Assembly (NCBI GenBank): GCA_002682825.1
Contig: NOKP01000022.1
Span: 310,001 to 374,000 of the forward strand
Origin: Neonectria sp. B-13
Lineage: Eukaryota; Ascomycota; Sordariomycetes; Hypocreales; Nectriaceae
DNA: 64,000 nucleotides
Reading direction: 5' to 3'
The notes below the pieces were generated by a model that was given only the letters and a program-made list of their open reading frames with translations, was not told where the DNA came from and did not search any database. Positions 10,201 to 20,759 of the stretch are shown one piece after another. Each line of letters begins with the position of its first letter. The first letter of the stretch is position 1. The position numbers and the translations under genes were made by a program.

Positions 10201-12716
10201 AAGCACCCGGCGAGGTGCGCTGTATGTATCGAGGGCTGGCGGGTTAGATGGTCGACCAGGGCCTCACATCGTAGGCTTCTCTCTCATCGGAAATAAAATA
10301 CCATTTACGAGCAACACATCCGCGCGTCGCGAGATCCCCTCGTAGTCGTAGTAGCTTGCCATCAACACCAACTCGTAGATCCGACAGCCCCTCCCATCAA
10401 CGCGTACGGAAAAAGACGGGCTCTCCTCCGGCTCCCGCACCCGCACCCTCGAGCACGCAACCCACTTCCCGATCGCCGAGCCTCATGGCAAATCTCCAAT
10501 CTAGATCTCTCCCATCATGCAAAAGAAGCTAGGATCTCTCCAAACCCCCCGAAAAAAGCCGCATCAAGTTCATGATAAACCCTGCAGTCCACGTTGAGAC
10601 CCCGTCATCCAGCGCGGGCCTCAATCCCTCGTCATTGGCTCTGCGGGTAGGGGGGGTCCCCCGGGTAGGGCTGAAGGGGTTGAGTATGGGGAATTGCGGG
10701 TTGAGGCTTCTCGGCGCAGGGGGAGAACGGACGTCTTGATCTTGAGGAGCCTGCGGAGTGGTTTGTGAGGTGGATTGCGAGGGTACCGACGGCGTGGTTC
10801 GGGTTGGGGATCGTTAAAGGCCCTAGTTGGATGTGGTTTGCGTGTATGGCGTCGAGGACCTTGAGCAACTGATGAGCTGCGCTTTCAGCCGCAACCCTTA
10901 GAGCATTCGACCTGTCGCCCAGTCCTCAGTGCGGATAGCCTCTTTCTCAAGGGCTTCACTGCGGCGGCGTGGATGCCATGGCGACGCCGAGGTTGTTCTC
11001 GCCCGCTCTCACAAAGGTGAGATGATGGCTGCCTCGAGTGGGCCGACGAAACTGGCGTTGGCTGTCGAGGATACCGAAACTCGACCGATTATTGTTGCAT
11101 TTTGCACGAGACTCGGCTGTGGCTTGAGATGGTGAGAGCCGAGGGCGGATGGAGGGCGAGAAACGGTATCCGGGGTGAACTGGGACCGTTGCGGTGAAGG
11201 GATTGGCATTGGCATCGACGGACAGTGCGTGCACTCTTGGAACCTGGACGGAGATGCAACTGCAGCACGAACGAGACAGTCTACCAATGACTACAAGGCA
11301 CATGGCACTTCCGGATGTAGGCAGGACTTCTCTTGTCATTTCTCATCTTTTCGCCTTTCAAAAAGACGAACAACCAACAAGGGACCCACCCCGCGAGGAC
11401 AATGAAAACCAAAGCAAGCAAGGCATGTTGGTATGTAGATTATGCTGTGTTGCGATGCAAATTACATTCTCTCACATGCATCGCCGATCTTGTCCATGCA
11501 ATTACACAAAAGATCCGTCACTGAGGGGCTCCATTAGTCAACTTTGCTGCGAGCCAAGACTATTTTGCCACCATTTTGCCGTTGTTTTCGCTGGCCTGAA
11601 CCAACGCAAAGTCGAGTGGTACCTTGCCCTTCCCCGCGAATAGGCTCGGGTGCGAACCCGGGTTTTGTAGATGGTTCATCTGTCTACAATGTATTTATGT
11701 CCTCGACGGCCCGTCACTTCTCTCACCAATCTTGCACGGGTTTTCTCCTGCAACGCGTACATCCAAGAATGAATAAAAAATATCACGAGTCACGGGGCCA
11801 TGGACCTCTTACGTGGCTATTAGGTATCCCGGGCTCGTCGTTACTAATTGAATGCACACGCCTGCCGCCAAGGAAGCTTGGCCATGGGCCCGACGTCGTG
11901 CCATGGCGTTTGTATTGGTCGCCCGAGGCACGAGTTCGTACAAGTGACTCTGGTCTAGGCATGGAAATTGCTTGGCCGAGATTTCATGAATCACACTCGT
12001 CTCGGCTAACTCGAGGACAGCCAACGCCCTCGGCTACGGGGACATGGATTGGATGCATTGCGAGATGCAACTCTGACATGCCACCATCCCCATTCTCCCA
12101 GACTTCCCCGTTTGTTGCCCTTCCCCTTCCTTCCCCTTCCCCGAATATTTCTGCATCCCGCCTAGTCCAGTTGTGTGTCTGCCCAGGTCCCTTGCCACGT
12201 CCACACACGGCATTCCCTTTATGACCCATCCATCCCCGCTCGTGTCTCCGCGTTGCGAAGCTTGGCAGTTGTGTGGAAGAGGACAAGAGCAGAAAAAAAT
12301 AAAACAAAATAAAATAAAGCCCGGATATATAAAGGGGGCCTTGCCTTGTTTTAGTTCCTGCTCAGAAGACAACTTCTTCTCCCCACCCCGTTTACCCGTC
12401 CCCCCGTTTTGGCATTGCCTCCCACCTTGCACAACACCACGGGAAGAGCAAGAACACGCCATCATACAAAGGACTACCCTTCCGTGATGGCTTTCGGCTT
12501 CTCAACCCGCAGAGAGGACCGCCCTGTTTCAAGACTAAAGCACTGCCGACTGTTGAACTGCGTATGAAGGAGGAAGGAGGAAGGACAAAATACGAAAGAA
12601 CAGAACAGAAGACAAAAGAGAAAGCAAGAAAGACGCTTGAAACCGTGATGACTGTGTCCAAAGACGGACCTCAGATTCTTGATGGCTTTCTTGGATAACC
12701 CATAATCATTAACACG
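10201..12716. other. 2.5-kb intergenic region upstream of the bHLH gene
   Basis: No supported gene. The longest ORF (11544-12224, 226 codons) has no recognisable domain and ends within the likely bHLH promoter. A tRNA T-arm-like GGGTGCGAACCC at ~11649 has no accompanying cloverleaf. The right end carries a TATA box at 12326 and a ~350-nt leader. A long regulatory region is usual for fungal transcription-factor genes. Confidence 0.5.
12326..12333 (+). promoter_or_regulatory. TATA box of the bHLH gene
   Basis: TATATAAA about 390 bases before the bHLH start codon at 12717, followed by pyrimidine-rich DNA where initiation would fall. This implies a leader of roughly 350 nt containing short upstream ORFs. 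Confidence 0.45.
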
Positions 12717-13664
12717 ATGGATCCGACCTACCTTGAGGCCCTGGGCGGCGAAGGCGACGTCCAGGGAGACAACTCCTGGATGAACGCCATGGAGCCGACA
12801 ACAACAATGCCGTGCCCGGGACTGAACATGAGCCCACACGCTGCTTCGTCACCGGTATGTATCCCCCGACGGACAAGACAGAAGACCAAGACGGCAACTA
12901 ACCTACCTCGTCAGCAGACCCCGTTGCACTCGCCGGAGACCCTCTCCCTCGACCACCCCTTCTATCCGTCCCCGATGGGTGACGTGCCTTACCTTGACCA
13001 GGGCTTTGGGGACTTCCCCATGGGCGCCTTCGCCGTTCCGCAGGGCTTGTTCCCCTTCCGGCTGGGCCACCGGGGCTCCGCCGGCGCCCTCTCGGACCGC
13101 TACGACTTCACCAGCGCCCCGGCCGCCAGCATGTACAGCCCCGCGGGCCCGTACGCCTCGCCCACGGCCTTCCTGCCCACGCCGCCCACGGCCGACGACC
13201 TCTCGACGCCCGAGGACTCGGCGTCGGCGTCGGCGTCGGAGTACTCCTCCAGCCCGGAGCCCAAGAAGCGCAAGCGCGCGGCCACCGCCCCGGCCAAGAA
13301 GCGCCGGCAACCGCAGCAGCTGCGCACGGCGTCGCGCGCCCCCAAGAAACGCCCCAACATCCTCCCGCAGCGGCCCTCGGAGACGGTCGAGGACGTCAAG
13401 GCGCGGGCGGCGCACAACCAGGTGGAGCAGCAGTACCGCAAGCGCCTCAACGCGCACTTCGAGCGGCTGCTGGAGGTGCTGCCCGCGCCGCGGTCGTCGG
13501 CCGTGGGCGGGCGGCGCGACGGCATCGGCGAGCGGCGCGTCAGCAAGGCCGAGGTGCTGGACCTGGCGACGGAGCGCATTCAGACCCTGGAGCGGGACAT
13601 GGCCCGGCTGGAGCGGGAGCGGCGGGAGTTGCGAGCGCGGATGCGCGGAGGCTTGCTGATTTGA
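12717..13664 (+). CDS. bHLH transcription factor (SREBP-like basic region)
   Basis: Two exons, 12717-12854 and 12915-13664. The 60-nt intron (GTATGT...CTAAC...CAG) is a multiple of three and has no stop. The spliced product is 295 aa; retaining the intron would add 20 residues. Residues ~50-180 are Pro/Ser/Ala-rich. KKRKR-type basic clusters follow, then a bHLH near the C-terminus: basic region AHNQVEQQYRKRLN, a loop of about 20 residues containing a GGRRDG segment, and helix 2 KAEVLDLATERIQTLE running into a leucine-zipper-like ERDMARLERE. The H..E...R DNA contacts and the tyrosine typical of SREBP-type bHLH are present, but the usual K-R before that Tyr is Q-Q. There is no membrane segment, so it is not a membrane-tethered SREBP. 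Exon 2 is much more GC-rich than its surroundings. Confidence 0.85.
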   Translation: MDPTYLEALGGEGDVQGDNSWMNAMEPTTTMPCPGLNMSPHAASSPVCIPRRTRQKTKTATNLPRQQTPLHSPETLSLDHPFYPSPMGDVPYLDQGFGDFPMGAFAVPQGLFPFRLGHRGSAGALSDRYDFTSAPAASMYSPAGPYASPTAFLPTPPTADDLSTPEDSASASASEYSSSPEPKKRKRAATAPAKKRRQPQQLRTASRAPKKRPNILPQRPSETVEDVKARAAHNQVEQQYRKRLNAHFERLLEVLPAPRSSAVGGRRDGIGERRVSKAEVLDLATERIQTLERDMARLERERRELRARMRGGLLI

Positions 13665-14568
13665 AAAGGAGAGGCTTTGTAGAACGAACGATGCGGCGAG
13701 CGAGCAGGGTTTTGGTTGGGCTTGGGTTATCTGTCATGAGATGGTGGGGGGTTTGGTTATCATGATGCGAGCGTTGCGCCGCGTACACGTAGACGGAACA
13801 AGGAAAAAAGGAGAAGCAAGGGAAGGAACATGGAATTAGACAGCTCTCATCGACTAGGTAGTCTGAGACGAGGGAGATCAGGGTAATACGATGACCAGCA
13901 AGAAATGCGGTGTTTGTGTCTTTACGGCCTCTCTACACTCTTAAGACCTCATTCTCCGTCCCTGCTCACCCCGCAGCGTCGCCATCACGGCCCCTCGCCA
14001 GCCATGACTGGTGCGGCTTAAACCAGCGCGTCTAGTGCCTCGCCGTGCTCCGTTGCAGAAGCCCGATTAACCAAAGCTGGTGTAGGTTCTCTGCTCTCTC
14101 ACGTGGTGGGTACGGCGCCGTGTAGGTTGATTCGAGCGGCTACGAGGCGTCGCCCACAATAAACGGAACCCGGGTCCTTGCTGGCCTTCAGGAAGCTGTA
14201 TTTCCCCATCCGACGAGGTTTCCGCGGCGTTGCGCAGTCTAGACAGCAGTAGCTTGTCTTGGTGGTTGTGGGGGAAGCAGGACACGCGCACCAATCTGAG
14301 GCGTCTGCGGCCGAATGCGCCGATGATGATGTCGGTGTGTTGTGGTGGGGGTGTCCTTGTCCATGTCCATTTCCTACGGGGAAGCGGGGATTGCGCTGTT
14401 GTCTGAAAGAGTAGAAATACGAGGCCGACGGGATGGCATTTCTGATTTCTATATGTGCTGTCTCTCCCCTCTTCTCTCTCTTCTCTTTCTTCTTACCCTG
14501 ACCATCCTCGACAGCTTGTAAGCCAATCCAAACCAGACACCTACAAGTGCAACACCACAGACAGCATC
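13665..14568. other. Intergenic, bHLH to aldo-keto reductase
   Basis: About 900 bases holding the 3' end of the bHLH transcript and the promoter of the aldo-keto reductase, with a pyrimidine-rich CTCTCTTCTC leader at ~14460-14500. No supported gene. Confidence 0.5.
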
Positions 14569-15603
14569 ATGGCTACTCCCAACCAGACCAAGTACGGCCC
14601 CTCCCCGTCGCAAAGAAAAACAGATAAAAAAACATGAGCAATGCTGACACTCCCGCGCAGCCGTACCTTCACCCTCAACACGGGCGCCAAGATCCCCGCC
14701 GTCGGTCTCGGCACGTGGCAGTCTGCGCCTGAGGAGGTCTCCAAGGCCGTCGAGGCCGCTCTTCGCGCCGGATACCCTCACATCGACACCGCTTTCGCCT
14801 ACGGTAACGAGAAGGACGTCGGCGAGGGCATCAAGGCCTCGGGCGTCCCCCGCGAGAAGATCTGGCTTACCACCAAGCTCGACAACCCCTGGCACAAGCG
14901 CGTTCCTGAGGCCATCGACCTCAGCCTCCAGAACCTCGGTACCGACTATGTCGACCTGTACCTGATGCACTGGCCCAGCTCCACCAACCCGGATGATCTC
15001 ACCAAGCACTATGAGGACTGGAACTTCGTCAAGACCTGGCACGAGCTGCAGAAGCTTGTCGGCACCGGCAAGGTTCGCAACATTGGTGTCTCAAACTTCG
15101 GCATCACCCACCTCGAGGAGCTTCTCAGCCACCCCGAGACCACGGTAAGGACCCCCAAAATCCGCCTAGACTTTTGGTGAAACTTTCAACTGACTCTTCT
15201 CCATCAGATCGTCCCTGCGGTCAACCAGATTGAGCTGCACCCCTGCAGACCCTCTCCTAAGCTTGTTGCGTACAACACCTCCAAGGGTATTCACAGCACC
15301 GGCTACTCGTGCCTCGGCTCGACCGACTCGCCCCTGTACAAGAACGAGACCCTGCTCAAGCTGGCCGAGACCAAGGGCAAGTCACCTCAGCAGGTTCTGC
15401 TGATGTGGGGTCTTGAGAAGGGCTGGAGTGTCATTCCCAAAAGTGTCACCCCTGCCCGTATTGAGGCCAACCGACAGCTGGACGGCTGGGAGCTGACCCA
15501 GGAGGAGGTTGCTAGCCTGGACAACATCAAGGATCGATTCAAGGTGTGCGACGGCACTTTCCTGCCCACTGGCGTCGAGGTCTTCCTGGGCGATGATGAG
15601 TAA
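14569..15603 (+). CDS. Aldo-keto reductase
   Basis: Three exons: 14569-14591 (23 nt), 14661-15144 and 15208-15603, giving 300 aa. The introns are GTACGG...GCGCAG and GTAAGG...CATCAG. It is an NADP(H)-dependent (alpha/beta)8-barrel reductase of carbonyls. The catalytic tetrad is complete: D50, Y55 (DTAFAYGNE), K80 (TTK) and H111 (LMHWP). The cofactor motif VIPKS lies near the C-terminus, and NQIELHP is present, followed by Cys rather than the common Tyr. Length is usual for the family, with no targeting signal, so it should be cytosolic. Closest in style to glycerol, D-galacturonate or xylose-type reductases; the substrate cannot be read from sequence. The tiny first exon encodes only seven codons plus two bases, and the ATG is supported because exon 2 alone would lack a start in frame with the family N-terminus. 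Confidence 0.92.
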
Positions 15604-15787
15604 ATAGACAACAAAAATCAGGGAGTTGGAAGGGAGAATCAATACTCACAGTAGACCGATGGACAACTAGATTCTAGTTGCCTGACGCATAAAATAAAAC
15701 AGTCAAAGCCAGCCTTCTCGCCAGTTATGCACAGAGCCGGTGATTGGTGATATCGATGATGAATAATCGAGCATCGGGATGCGCATG

Positions 15788-16384
15788 TTATAGCTTCGCC
15801 TTGAGCTCCGTCTCCTCCTCGTCCTCTTCCTTCATGACGGCAGCAACACTTTGTCGTATGTCCTCGGCCAAGTGTACCGCCTCCTCGTCGTCCAGCTCCT
15901 CGCGTCTACCACGCCCAAACATAGTGAAGCTCTCGCTGTAGCGGCCACTGGCCCTTATCTCGGGTCGCGGGATGATGTGGAAGTGCATGTGCGGGACGAC
16001 CTGGGCGGCGGCAGCGCCATTGTTCTGGACGACGTTCCAGTCCTCGACGCCGGTAGCTCGAGTCATGGCCTTGGAGAGAATGCGCAGGTAACGGCCCAGG
16101 TCGCTGGCCTCGCTCGAACTGACATCGGTGAGCTTCTCGCGGTGCTCGCGGGGGCAGAGCAGCAGGTGGCCGTGGCTAAGGGGCAATATGTCGAGGAAGG
16201 CGACGAGGTCGGGGGTCGAGAGGACGACAAACGACGTCGGCGAGATCAGTTCGGGGTCGATACTCGGAGAGGATTGATCGGGAGGTTCGCGCGGACTGAA
16301 CGGCTTGTAGGCGTGGGCGATGACACAGAAGGGACAGGAGCAGGAGGCAGGAGGAGCCGATTGATCGAACATGTTGGGTAACAT
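15788..16384 (-). CDS. HIT-family nucleotide hydrolase/transferase
   Basis: Single exon, 198 aa, minus strand, convergent with the aldo-keto reductase. The histidine triad HMHFHII lies at ~132-138, preceded by the family segments NNGAAAAQVVPH and LPLSHGHLLLCPREH. An N-terminal CSCPFC cluster (C15, C17, C20) could bind zinc, as in some HIT proteins. The family acts on nucleoside mono- and diphosphate derivatives (AMP-lysine, AMP-NH2, Ap3A/Ap4A). The start is at M1, but M5 is also possible. The acidic C-terminal tail is probably disordered. Confidence 0.88.
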   Translation of the reverse strand: MLPNMFDQSAPPASCSCPFCVIAHAYKPFSPREPPDQSSPSIDPELISPTSFVVLSTPDLVAFLDILPLSHGHLLLCPREHREKLTDVSSSEASDLGRYLRILSKAMTRATGVEDWNVVQNNGAAAAQVVPHMHFHIIPRPEIRASGRYSESFTMFGRGRREELDDEEAVHLAEDIRQSVAAVMKEEDEEETELKAKL

Positions 16385-17511
16385 GTCGAGAGCGAAGGAT
16401 TAGAGAGTGGGAGAAGAGGCAAAGAGAGCAAGAGATGGGAAACCCTGCGGGCCTGGAGCTTGACTGAGGCAAAGAACGAAGTTGGCGATGGGAAGTTGAG
16501 AATTTTCGATGGTGTTGAGTTCTGGCGCGGCATGTAATAGCGAGCCGATATTACGATATGGGGGAGATCAGCACCAAGTCGCGGTGGCTTGCAGCCGGTA
16601 CCGAGGCTCCCATGCACGCGCCTCTCGCATGGGCCTCGCTGCATTCGCTGGGAATGGGGATTTGTTGAGTGGACAGAGCGCTGCAAGTTTCCCCTAGCGA
16701 CCAATCCAGTCAGTCAGTCTCCACTGGGACAAACTGCGATGGCGGCCGTCGGGATAGCCTTCCATTTCTTGGTATTCATCTAGACTAATACCTAAGTTAA
16801 GTCCCTCTCGTTCATGCCATCACGGCCTAATTAAGAGGTCTTTAGGACGAAACCCCCAATGCGGACAAAACAAAACAATAAGCAGGGATGCATGCAAACG
16901 GCTTGACAGTTGAGACAGTTGGGTTACACCCACTAGTACGCACAAGGCCAGTTCTGACGTACACATTGTAACCAGCTCGCGGATACTCGTTGTAGGAGCC
17001 GCGAGGTTATGCACCCACCATACGTAGCATAGTAAGCTCTCTCTCCCACAGCTAACCCCTGGAACCCCCCATGATGCCGCTCCAAGCTCTGCCGCAACCG
17101 GGGTAGCTGATGATGAGGTGAGCATGCGGCCGGGGAGGCCGCTCCGTAAGCTCCAGCTCCACAAAGTCCAAGAGAGCCAAGTCCTGTCAACAAGGGAAGC
17201 AATACTCGGCTCGCCGAACCAATAGACTCAAATACAAATGCCAGATGAGCCAGCCTCGTTGCTGTTCACCACACATCGTCATCTCGCCGTGGGAGCTACC
17301 CCGACCGTCCCAGCCCGCCCCCAGCCCGCCTCCATAAGCATCGCTCTAGGACTTCGTCTATCCGAAGGATCAATATGGCTCACTATCCTTGTCGTGTTAT
17401 GACCCCCCAGCCCTCTCCACGCATGGCTCCTCAGCTAAAGGCGCCTTGCCTTGCCCTTTGCTGAAGCCTCGCGAACCCGTCTGCATCCTCTACTCCAAGC
17501 TCCATTCATCC
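16385..17511. other. Divergent promoter region, HIT gene and HD/kinase fusion
   Basis: 1.1 kb between two divergently transcribed genes. No supported gene. A 30-codon upstream ORF at 17375-17464 lies in the leader of the HD/kinase gene and is listed separately. Confidence 0.5.
17375..17464 (+). promoter_or_regulatory. Upstream ORF in leader of HD/kinase fusion gene
   Basis: An ATG in CAATATGG context opens a 29-codon frame ending in TGA, 47 bases before the main ATG at 17512 and out of frame with it. If transcribed it could lower translation of the main ORF. The transcript start is unknown. Confidence 0.3.
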
Positions 17512-18915
17512 ATGGACCGGTTCACCTCGCCGTGGCCGTTCCTCGAGGCCATTGAGGGTCTCCGGGCCCTCAAGCACTCGCCGTGGGCCCTGAACTCGCC
17601 TCCGGAATCCGAAAGCCTGAGCGAGAAGATGTACCAGATGGCTTTGGTCTGTCTGGCGCATCCAGACGTGAGGACCTACGCACGCCAGTGCCATTGACCC
17701 ACGCTGATCAGTCCAATAGCTTAGTGGCGAGGAAGAGATGAAAGCCGTTGTGATGTGTCTAGTCCACGACGTGGGCCATGTCGCTTCTGGCGAGGTAACC
17801 CTCTTCGGCGAGGACGACAAGTATCCCGGTAAATCCTCCGCAAGCAATCCGGCAGCTCTACCCTCTAACGTTACCTAGAGGGCGACATCGAGCAACAACT
17901 TGGGCTCAAATATCTCGCGTCTCTCATCCACAAGAGCAGCCCAGCGCTCGCAGACAAGCTCCCCGAGGCCTGGCGAGAGTATCAGACGTGCGAGACCCGT
18001 GCCGCTAAACTCGTCCACCAGATTGCCAAGTTCGAATCGCTGCATCAGGCTGCTATCCGCCGCAAGAAGGGTCTCGGGGTCCCTGACGACGATGCTCTTG
18101 ATGCCCTGCGGGAGGGCATTACGGATCTTTGGTTGGCCACGCAGGTGGACAAGATTACCGCGGACGACTGGGATGCTTCCGATGAGGCGGCCGGTTCAAG
18201 GGCGCCTATTATTTTCGTGATTGGTCAAACCGCATATAATTCCTCTCTTTTGGACTGTCGTTTAACACGTCTTAGGTGGGCCAGGTTCGGACGAGAGCAT
18301 GCAGTGTGCCCGCCTGGCCGACGAGTTCGACTTTGAGCACGTCTCTATAGACGACTTACTGCAAGAAGAACAGGACCAGCCTAGATCTATCTTTAGCAGG
18401 TTCATCAAAGAGACTCTGGAGGGCTCAGCCAAGATTCCTCCTTCTCTGACCACAATGCTGCTCAAGAGCAAAGTCAAAGAGATCCAGTTGAGGGGGAAGG
18501 GTATCCTGATTCATGGGTTTCCACGCAATATCGCCCAGGCTATCGCCTTTGAGCAGGAGGTATGTGTTTCCAACAAGATTTCTCCGGTCGACCCTGACGT
18601 GCCAGATCTCCAATGCATACTCGACTATCTGGCTTGAATCTCCCATTGAGCAGATGATGGAACGAGTACGGATCAGGGGAGAGTCTTCGCAACAGGGCGA
18701 TGATGGCGACCGCAGATTGAAAGAGGACAGGGAGGCGTTTGAGAGGGTGAAACAGCCCCTCCTGGAGCATCTGTCAAAGAACTTCTTCCAAAGGGTAAGC
18801 TTAATATAATGGAAAGTAACGGTTGTCGCTGATCCGAGATTAGGTCGATGCGAAGGGATCTAGTGACGAAGTGTACAACCTGATTCGGGGCATTATCAAG
18901 AAGATGGTGGAATAA
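17512..18915 (+). CDS. Fused HD-domain and UMP/CMP-kinase-like protein, both sites degenerate
   Basis: Six exons: 17512-17667, 17720-17828, 17879-18223, 18276-18559, 18606-18794 and 18844-18915, giving 384 aa. Residues ~8-190 follow the HDDC2/YfbR 5'-deoxynucleotidase family (PESESLSEKMYQMAL, CLVHDVGHVASGE, LVHQIAKFE). Residues ~198-384 follow UMP/CMP-adenylate kinases (IIFVIGGPGS, GFPRN, a LID-like region, and the terminal VDAKGSSDEVY). Key residues are changed. The first HD histidine is K39. H68-D69 remain, but the last metal Asp is A138. The P-loop reads GPGSDES, so the Walker lysine is E210. DGFPR is HGFPR, and the LID arginine is Q328. All six exons are intact, so this is not an obvious pseudogene; a regulatory or nucleotide-sensing role is inference. 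An out-of-frame 29-codon uORF lies upstream. Confidence 0.82.
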
Positions 18916-19349
18916 TGAAGATTACAAGGCCAACCGTAATACCAGAGGACATGAAGACAAGTCACCGAGTACTGAGACAATATTTCCTTAAGCGTGAGGT
19001 TTTGTGGCAATGAGGACTAATGCATATAGCTGAAGCCTGGTGGAATCACTCGAGGCTGCGTGTGCTTGGTACCGGGACTTAGAGTTAGTTTAATCATCGT
19101 CCCTAACGGTCCCTTTGATGATTGTCTGGCCTAGACCGTTCAAGACCCAGGCTGGTATGGTCAGTGTTGAGAATAGCCTAGTTCACTAAGAGCTATGGCT
19201 TCAATAGTTTCAACTACTAGTCTCCGGCTTGCTAGCCCGAGGCCATTGTTGACACTCTCGAGAGAAATAAGAATAAAAGGAGATGCGGAGGGCATATGTA
19301 AACATCTACATCAGCTATTATTCGGACTGCAGCATCGTCAACGCCCAAA
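18916..19349. other. Short intergenic region
   Basis: About 430 bases, AT-richer than its flanks; the 3' end of the HD/kinase gene and the promoter of the secreted-protein gene. Nothing else seen. Confidence 0.5.
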
Positions 19350-19748
19350 ATGCTCTCCTCCACCATGCTCGGCAGCATCCTCACCGCCGCCCTGGCCATC
19401 TACGGCGCCAACACCGGTCCCTGCCGCGCCCCAACCCCTACATACACCTGCGAAGAACTCCCCATAACGCGCCGAAGCCTGGTCTGCCACGAGGAACACC
19501 GCCTGCAGACGATGTCCTCCCTGCTGAAACGCGAGAACGGATTGAGCTGGACGCAGTGCGCGGCGCTATGCGCTGCCACCGAGGGCTGCACCATGATCAC
19601 GAGCGACTACGACGCCTATTGCAACATCTGGTCGGGGACGAAGGAGGACGCGGGCATCACGAATGCTAATGTGATTGGGGAGCTCTTGTCTGAGATTGGG
19701 TGTTTTAGCTGTCTGGCCGACGGCGCGGAGGAGAGGTTTGAGCGATGA
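19350..19748 (+). CDS. Small secreted cysteine-rich protein (candidate effector)
   Basis: Single exon, 132 aa. The N-terminus (MLSSTMLGSILTAALAIYG) is a good signal peptide, with likely cleavage around residues 20-22. The mature part is ~110 aa with nine cysteines, including a CAALCAATEGC cluster followed by an aromatic DAYCNIW segment, reminiscent of PAN/apple-type folds; the resemblance is weak. There are no transmembrane segments beyond the signal and no GPI signal. Size, secretion and cysteine content fit fungal effector-like or cell-wall-associated proteins. A second in-frame ATG six codons in could also start the signal peptide. Function unknown. Confidence 0.7.
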   Translation: MLSSTMLGSILTAALAIYGANTGPCRAPTPTYTCEELPITRRSLVCHEEHRLQTMSSLLKRENGLSWTQCAALCAATEGCTMITSDYDAYCNIWSGTKEDAGITNANVIGELLSEIGCFSCLADGAEERFER

Positions 19749-20177
19749 GAAAGGAGCGGTGATGGCCGGTATGGGAGGTGCTAGGAGGAAGCCGACTTCA
19801 CTCACTTAGTGTAGCACTCGGGGGATGATATGTGATGAACAGCGGGACATTTCATTCATACAAAAAGCCATTCAGCGACAGGAATTTTGGATCAGACATA
19901 TTACATCTTAATTCCGAATAAATGAGAAGTAGAACGGCTCTCGTATTTGTTCGATTATCTTGGCGTTATCAGGGGCCAGCTGCAACAGAGAACCGTCGAG
20001 TTACACTAACTCCTTAGAACCTCACCGCCTACAAAATTCTGCCGGCAATATTCCACCCGCCCCCACCGCCATCCATGACCAAGCATTATTTTCCGCCTCC
20101 CACCACCGACATCACAAGCCATCACCTCGTCCTTGTCCACAAACTACAAAGCAAAGTCCCCTCCTCGAAAATCAACC
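19749..20177. other. Short intergenic region
   Basis: About 430 bases between the secreted-protein gene and RPB12; promoter of RPB12. No gene or repeat seen. Confidence 0.5.
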
Positions 20178-20463
20178 ATGCCTCGCGAAGAGTACCAAGT
20201 CCCCACCGGCGCCGCCGGAGCCCAGCGCGGCGCAACCCGCGACACCCACGACACCCGCTCCGTCATGTCGTACCTCTGCGGCGACTGCGGCGGCAGCGTC
20301 ACCCTCGGCAAGGACGCCCTTGTCGCGTGCCCGCACTGCGCCGGCCGTGTGCTGTACAAAGAGCGCACGAAGCGGTGAGTACCTACTTCCTTTTTCCATG
20401 AGCGTTGGACCAGTAGCTGATTTGCGATGGTGGTATAGTATGGTCCAGTTCGAGGCGCGATGA
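20178..20463 (+). CDS. RPB12: RNA polymerase I/II/III shared subunit RPABC4
   Basis: Two exons, 20178-20374 and 20439-20463; the 64-nt intron (GTGAGT...TATAG) splits the Arg codon before the last seven residues. The product is 73 aa. The zinc ribbon is complete: C34 and C37 (LCGDC), C51 and C54 (CPHC). It is followed by the family hallmark RVLYKERTKR and terminal MVQFEAR. Rpb12/RPC10 is a structural zinc subunit common to all three nuclear RNA polymerases. The N-terminal ~28 residues are variable, as in other fungi. The short last exon could be missed by automatic prediction. Confidence 0.95.
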
Positions 20464-20759
20464 GCAGTGCGGAAAGAATCGACAACGGTGAAGGCGAGTT
20501 CTAGGCAGGGCTTTTTTGTTTGCGGGGGGGCATTAGGGAGTTTCGGGGTCTGGTACATGGGATGAAGACGGCGAAAGATGATAGAGACGAATATCAACGA
20601 TAAAGCACACAAGAGATATCCACGCCGGTTGATTACTCTTTTCTTTCCTCGCAAAGTTGCCTTCGGTATCTAAATTACAAACAAAAAAAACCCATCGTCC
20701 AATCGTTCACGCATAAGATTCCTTGGTGCCCCGGGAACGCCGCTTGTTAATGAGTTTGT

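Noticed and set aside
11643..11672. tRNA T-arm-like GGGTGCGAACCC
   Set aside because: No acceptor, D-arm or anticodon arm can be folded around it.
11544..12224. 226-codon plus-strand ORF
   Set aside because: No family resemblance, no signal peptide, lies in the bHLH promoter region, opposite strand equally open.
12903..13664. Long open frames on both strands within the bHLH exon
   Set aside because: Shadow frames of the GC-rich bHLH exon; Arg/Ala-rich with no domain.
15851..16381. 176-codon plus-strand ORF
   Set aside because: Antisense shadow of the HIT-family gene.
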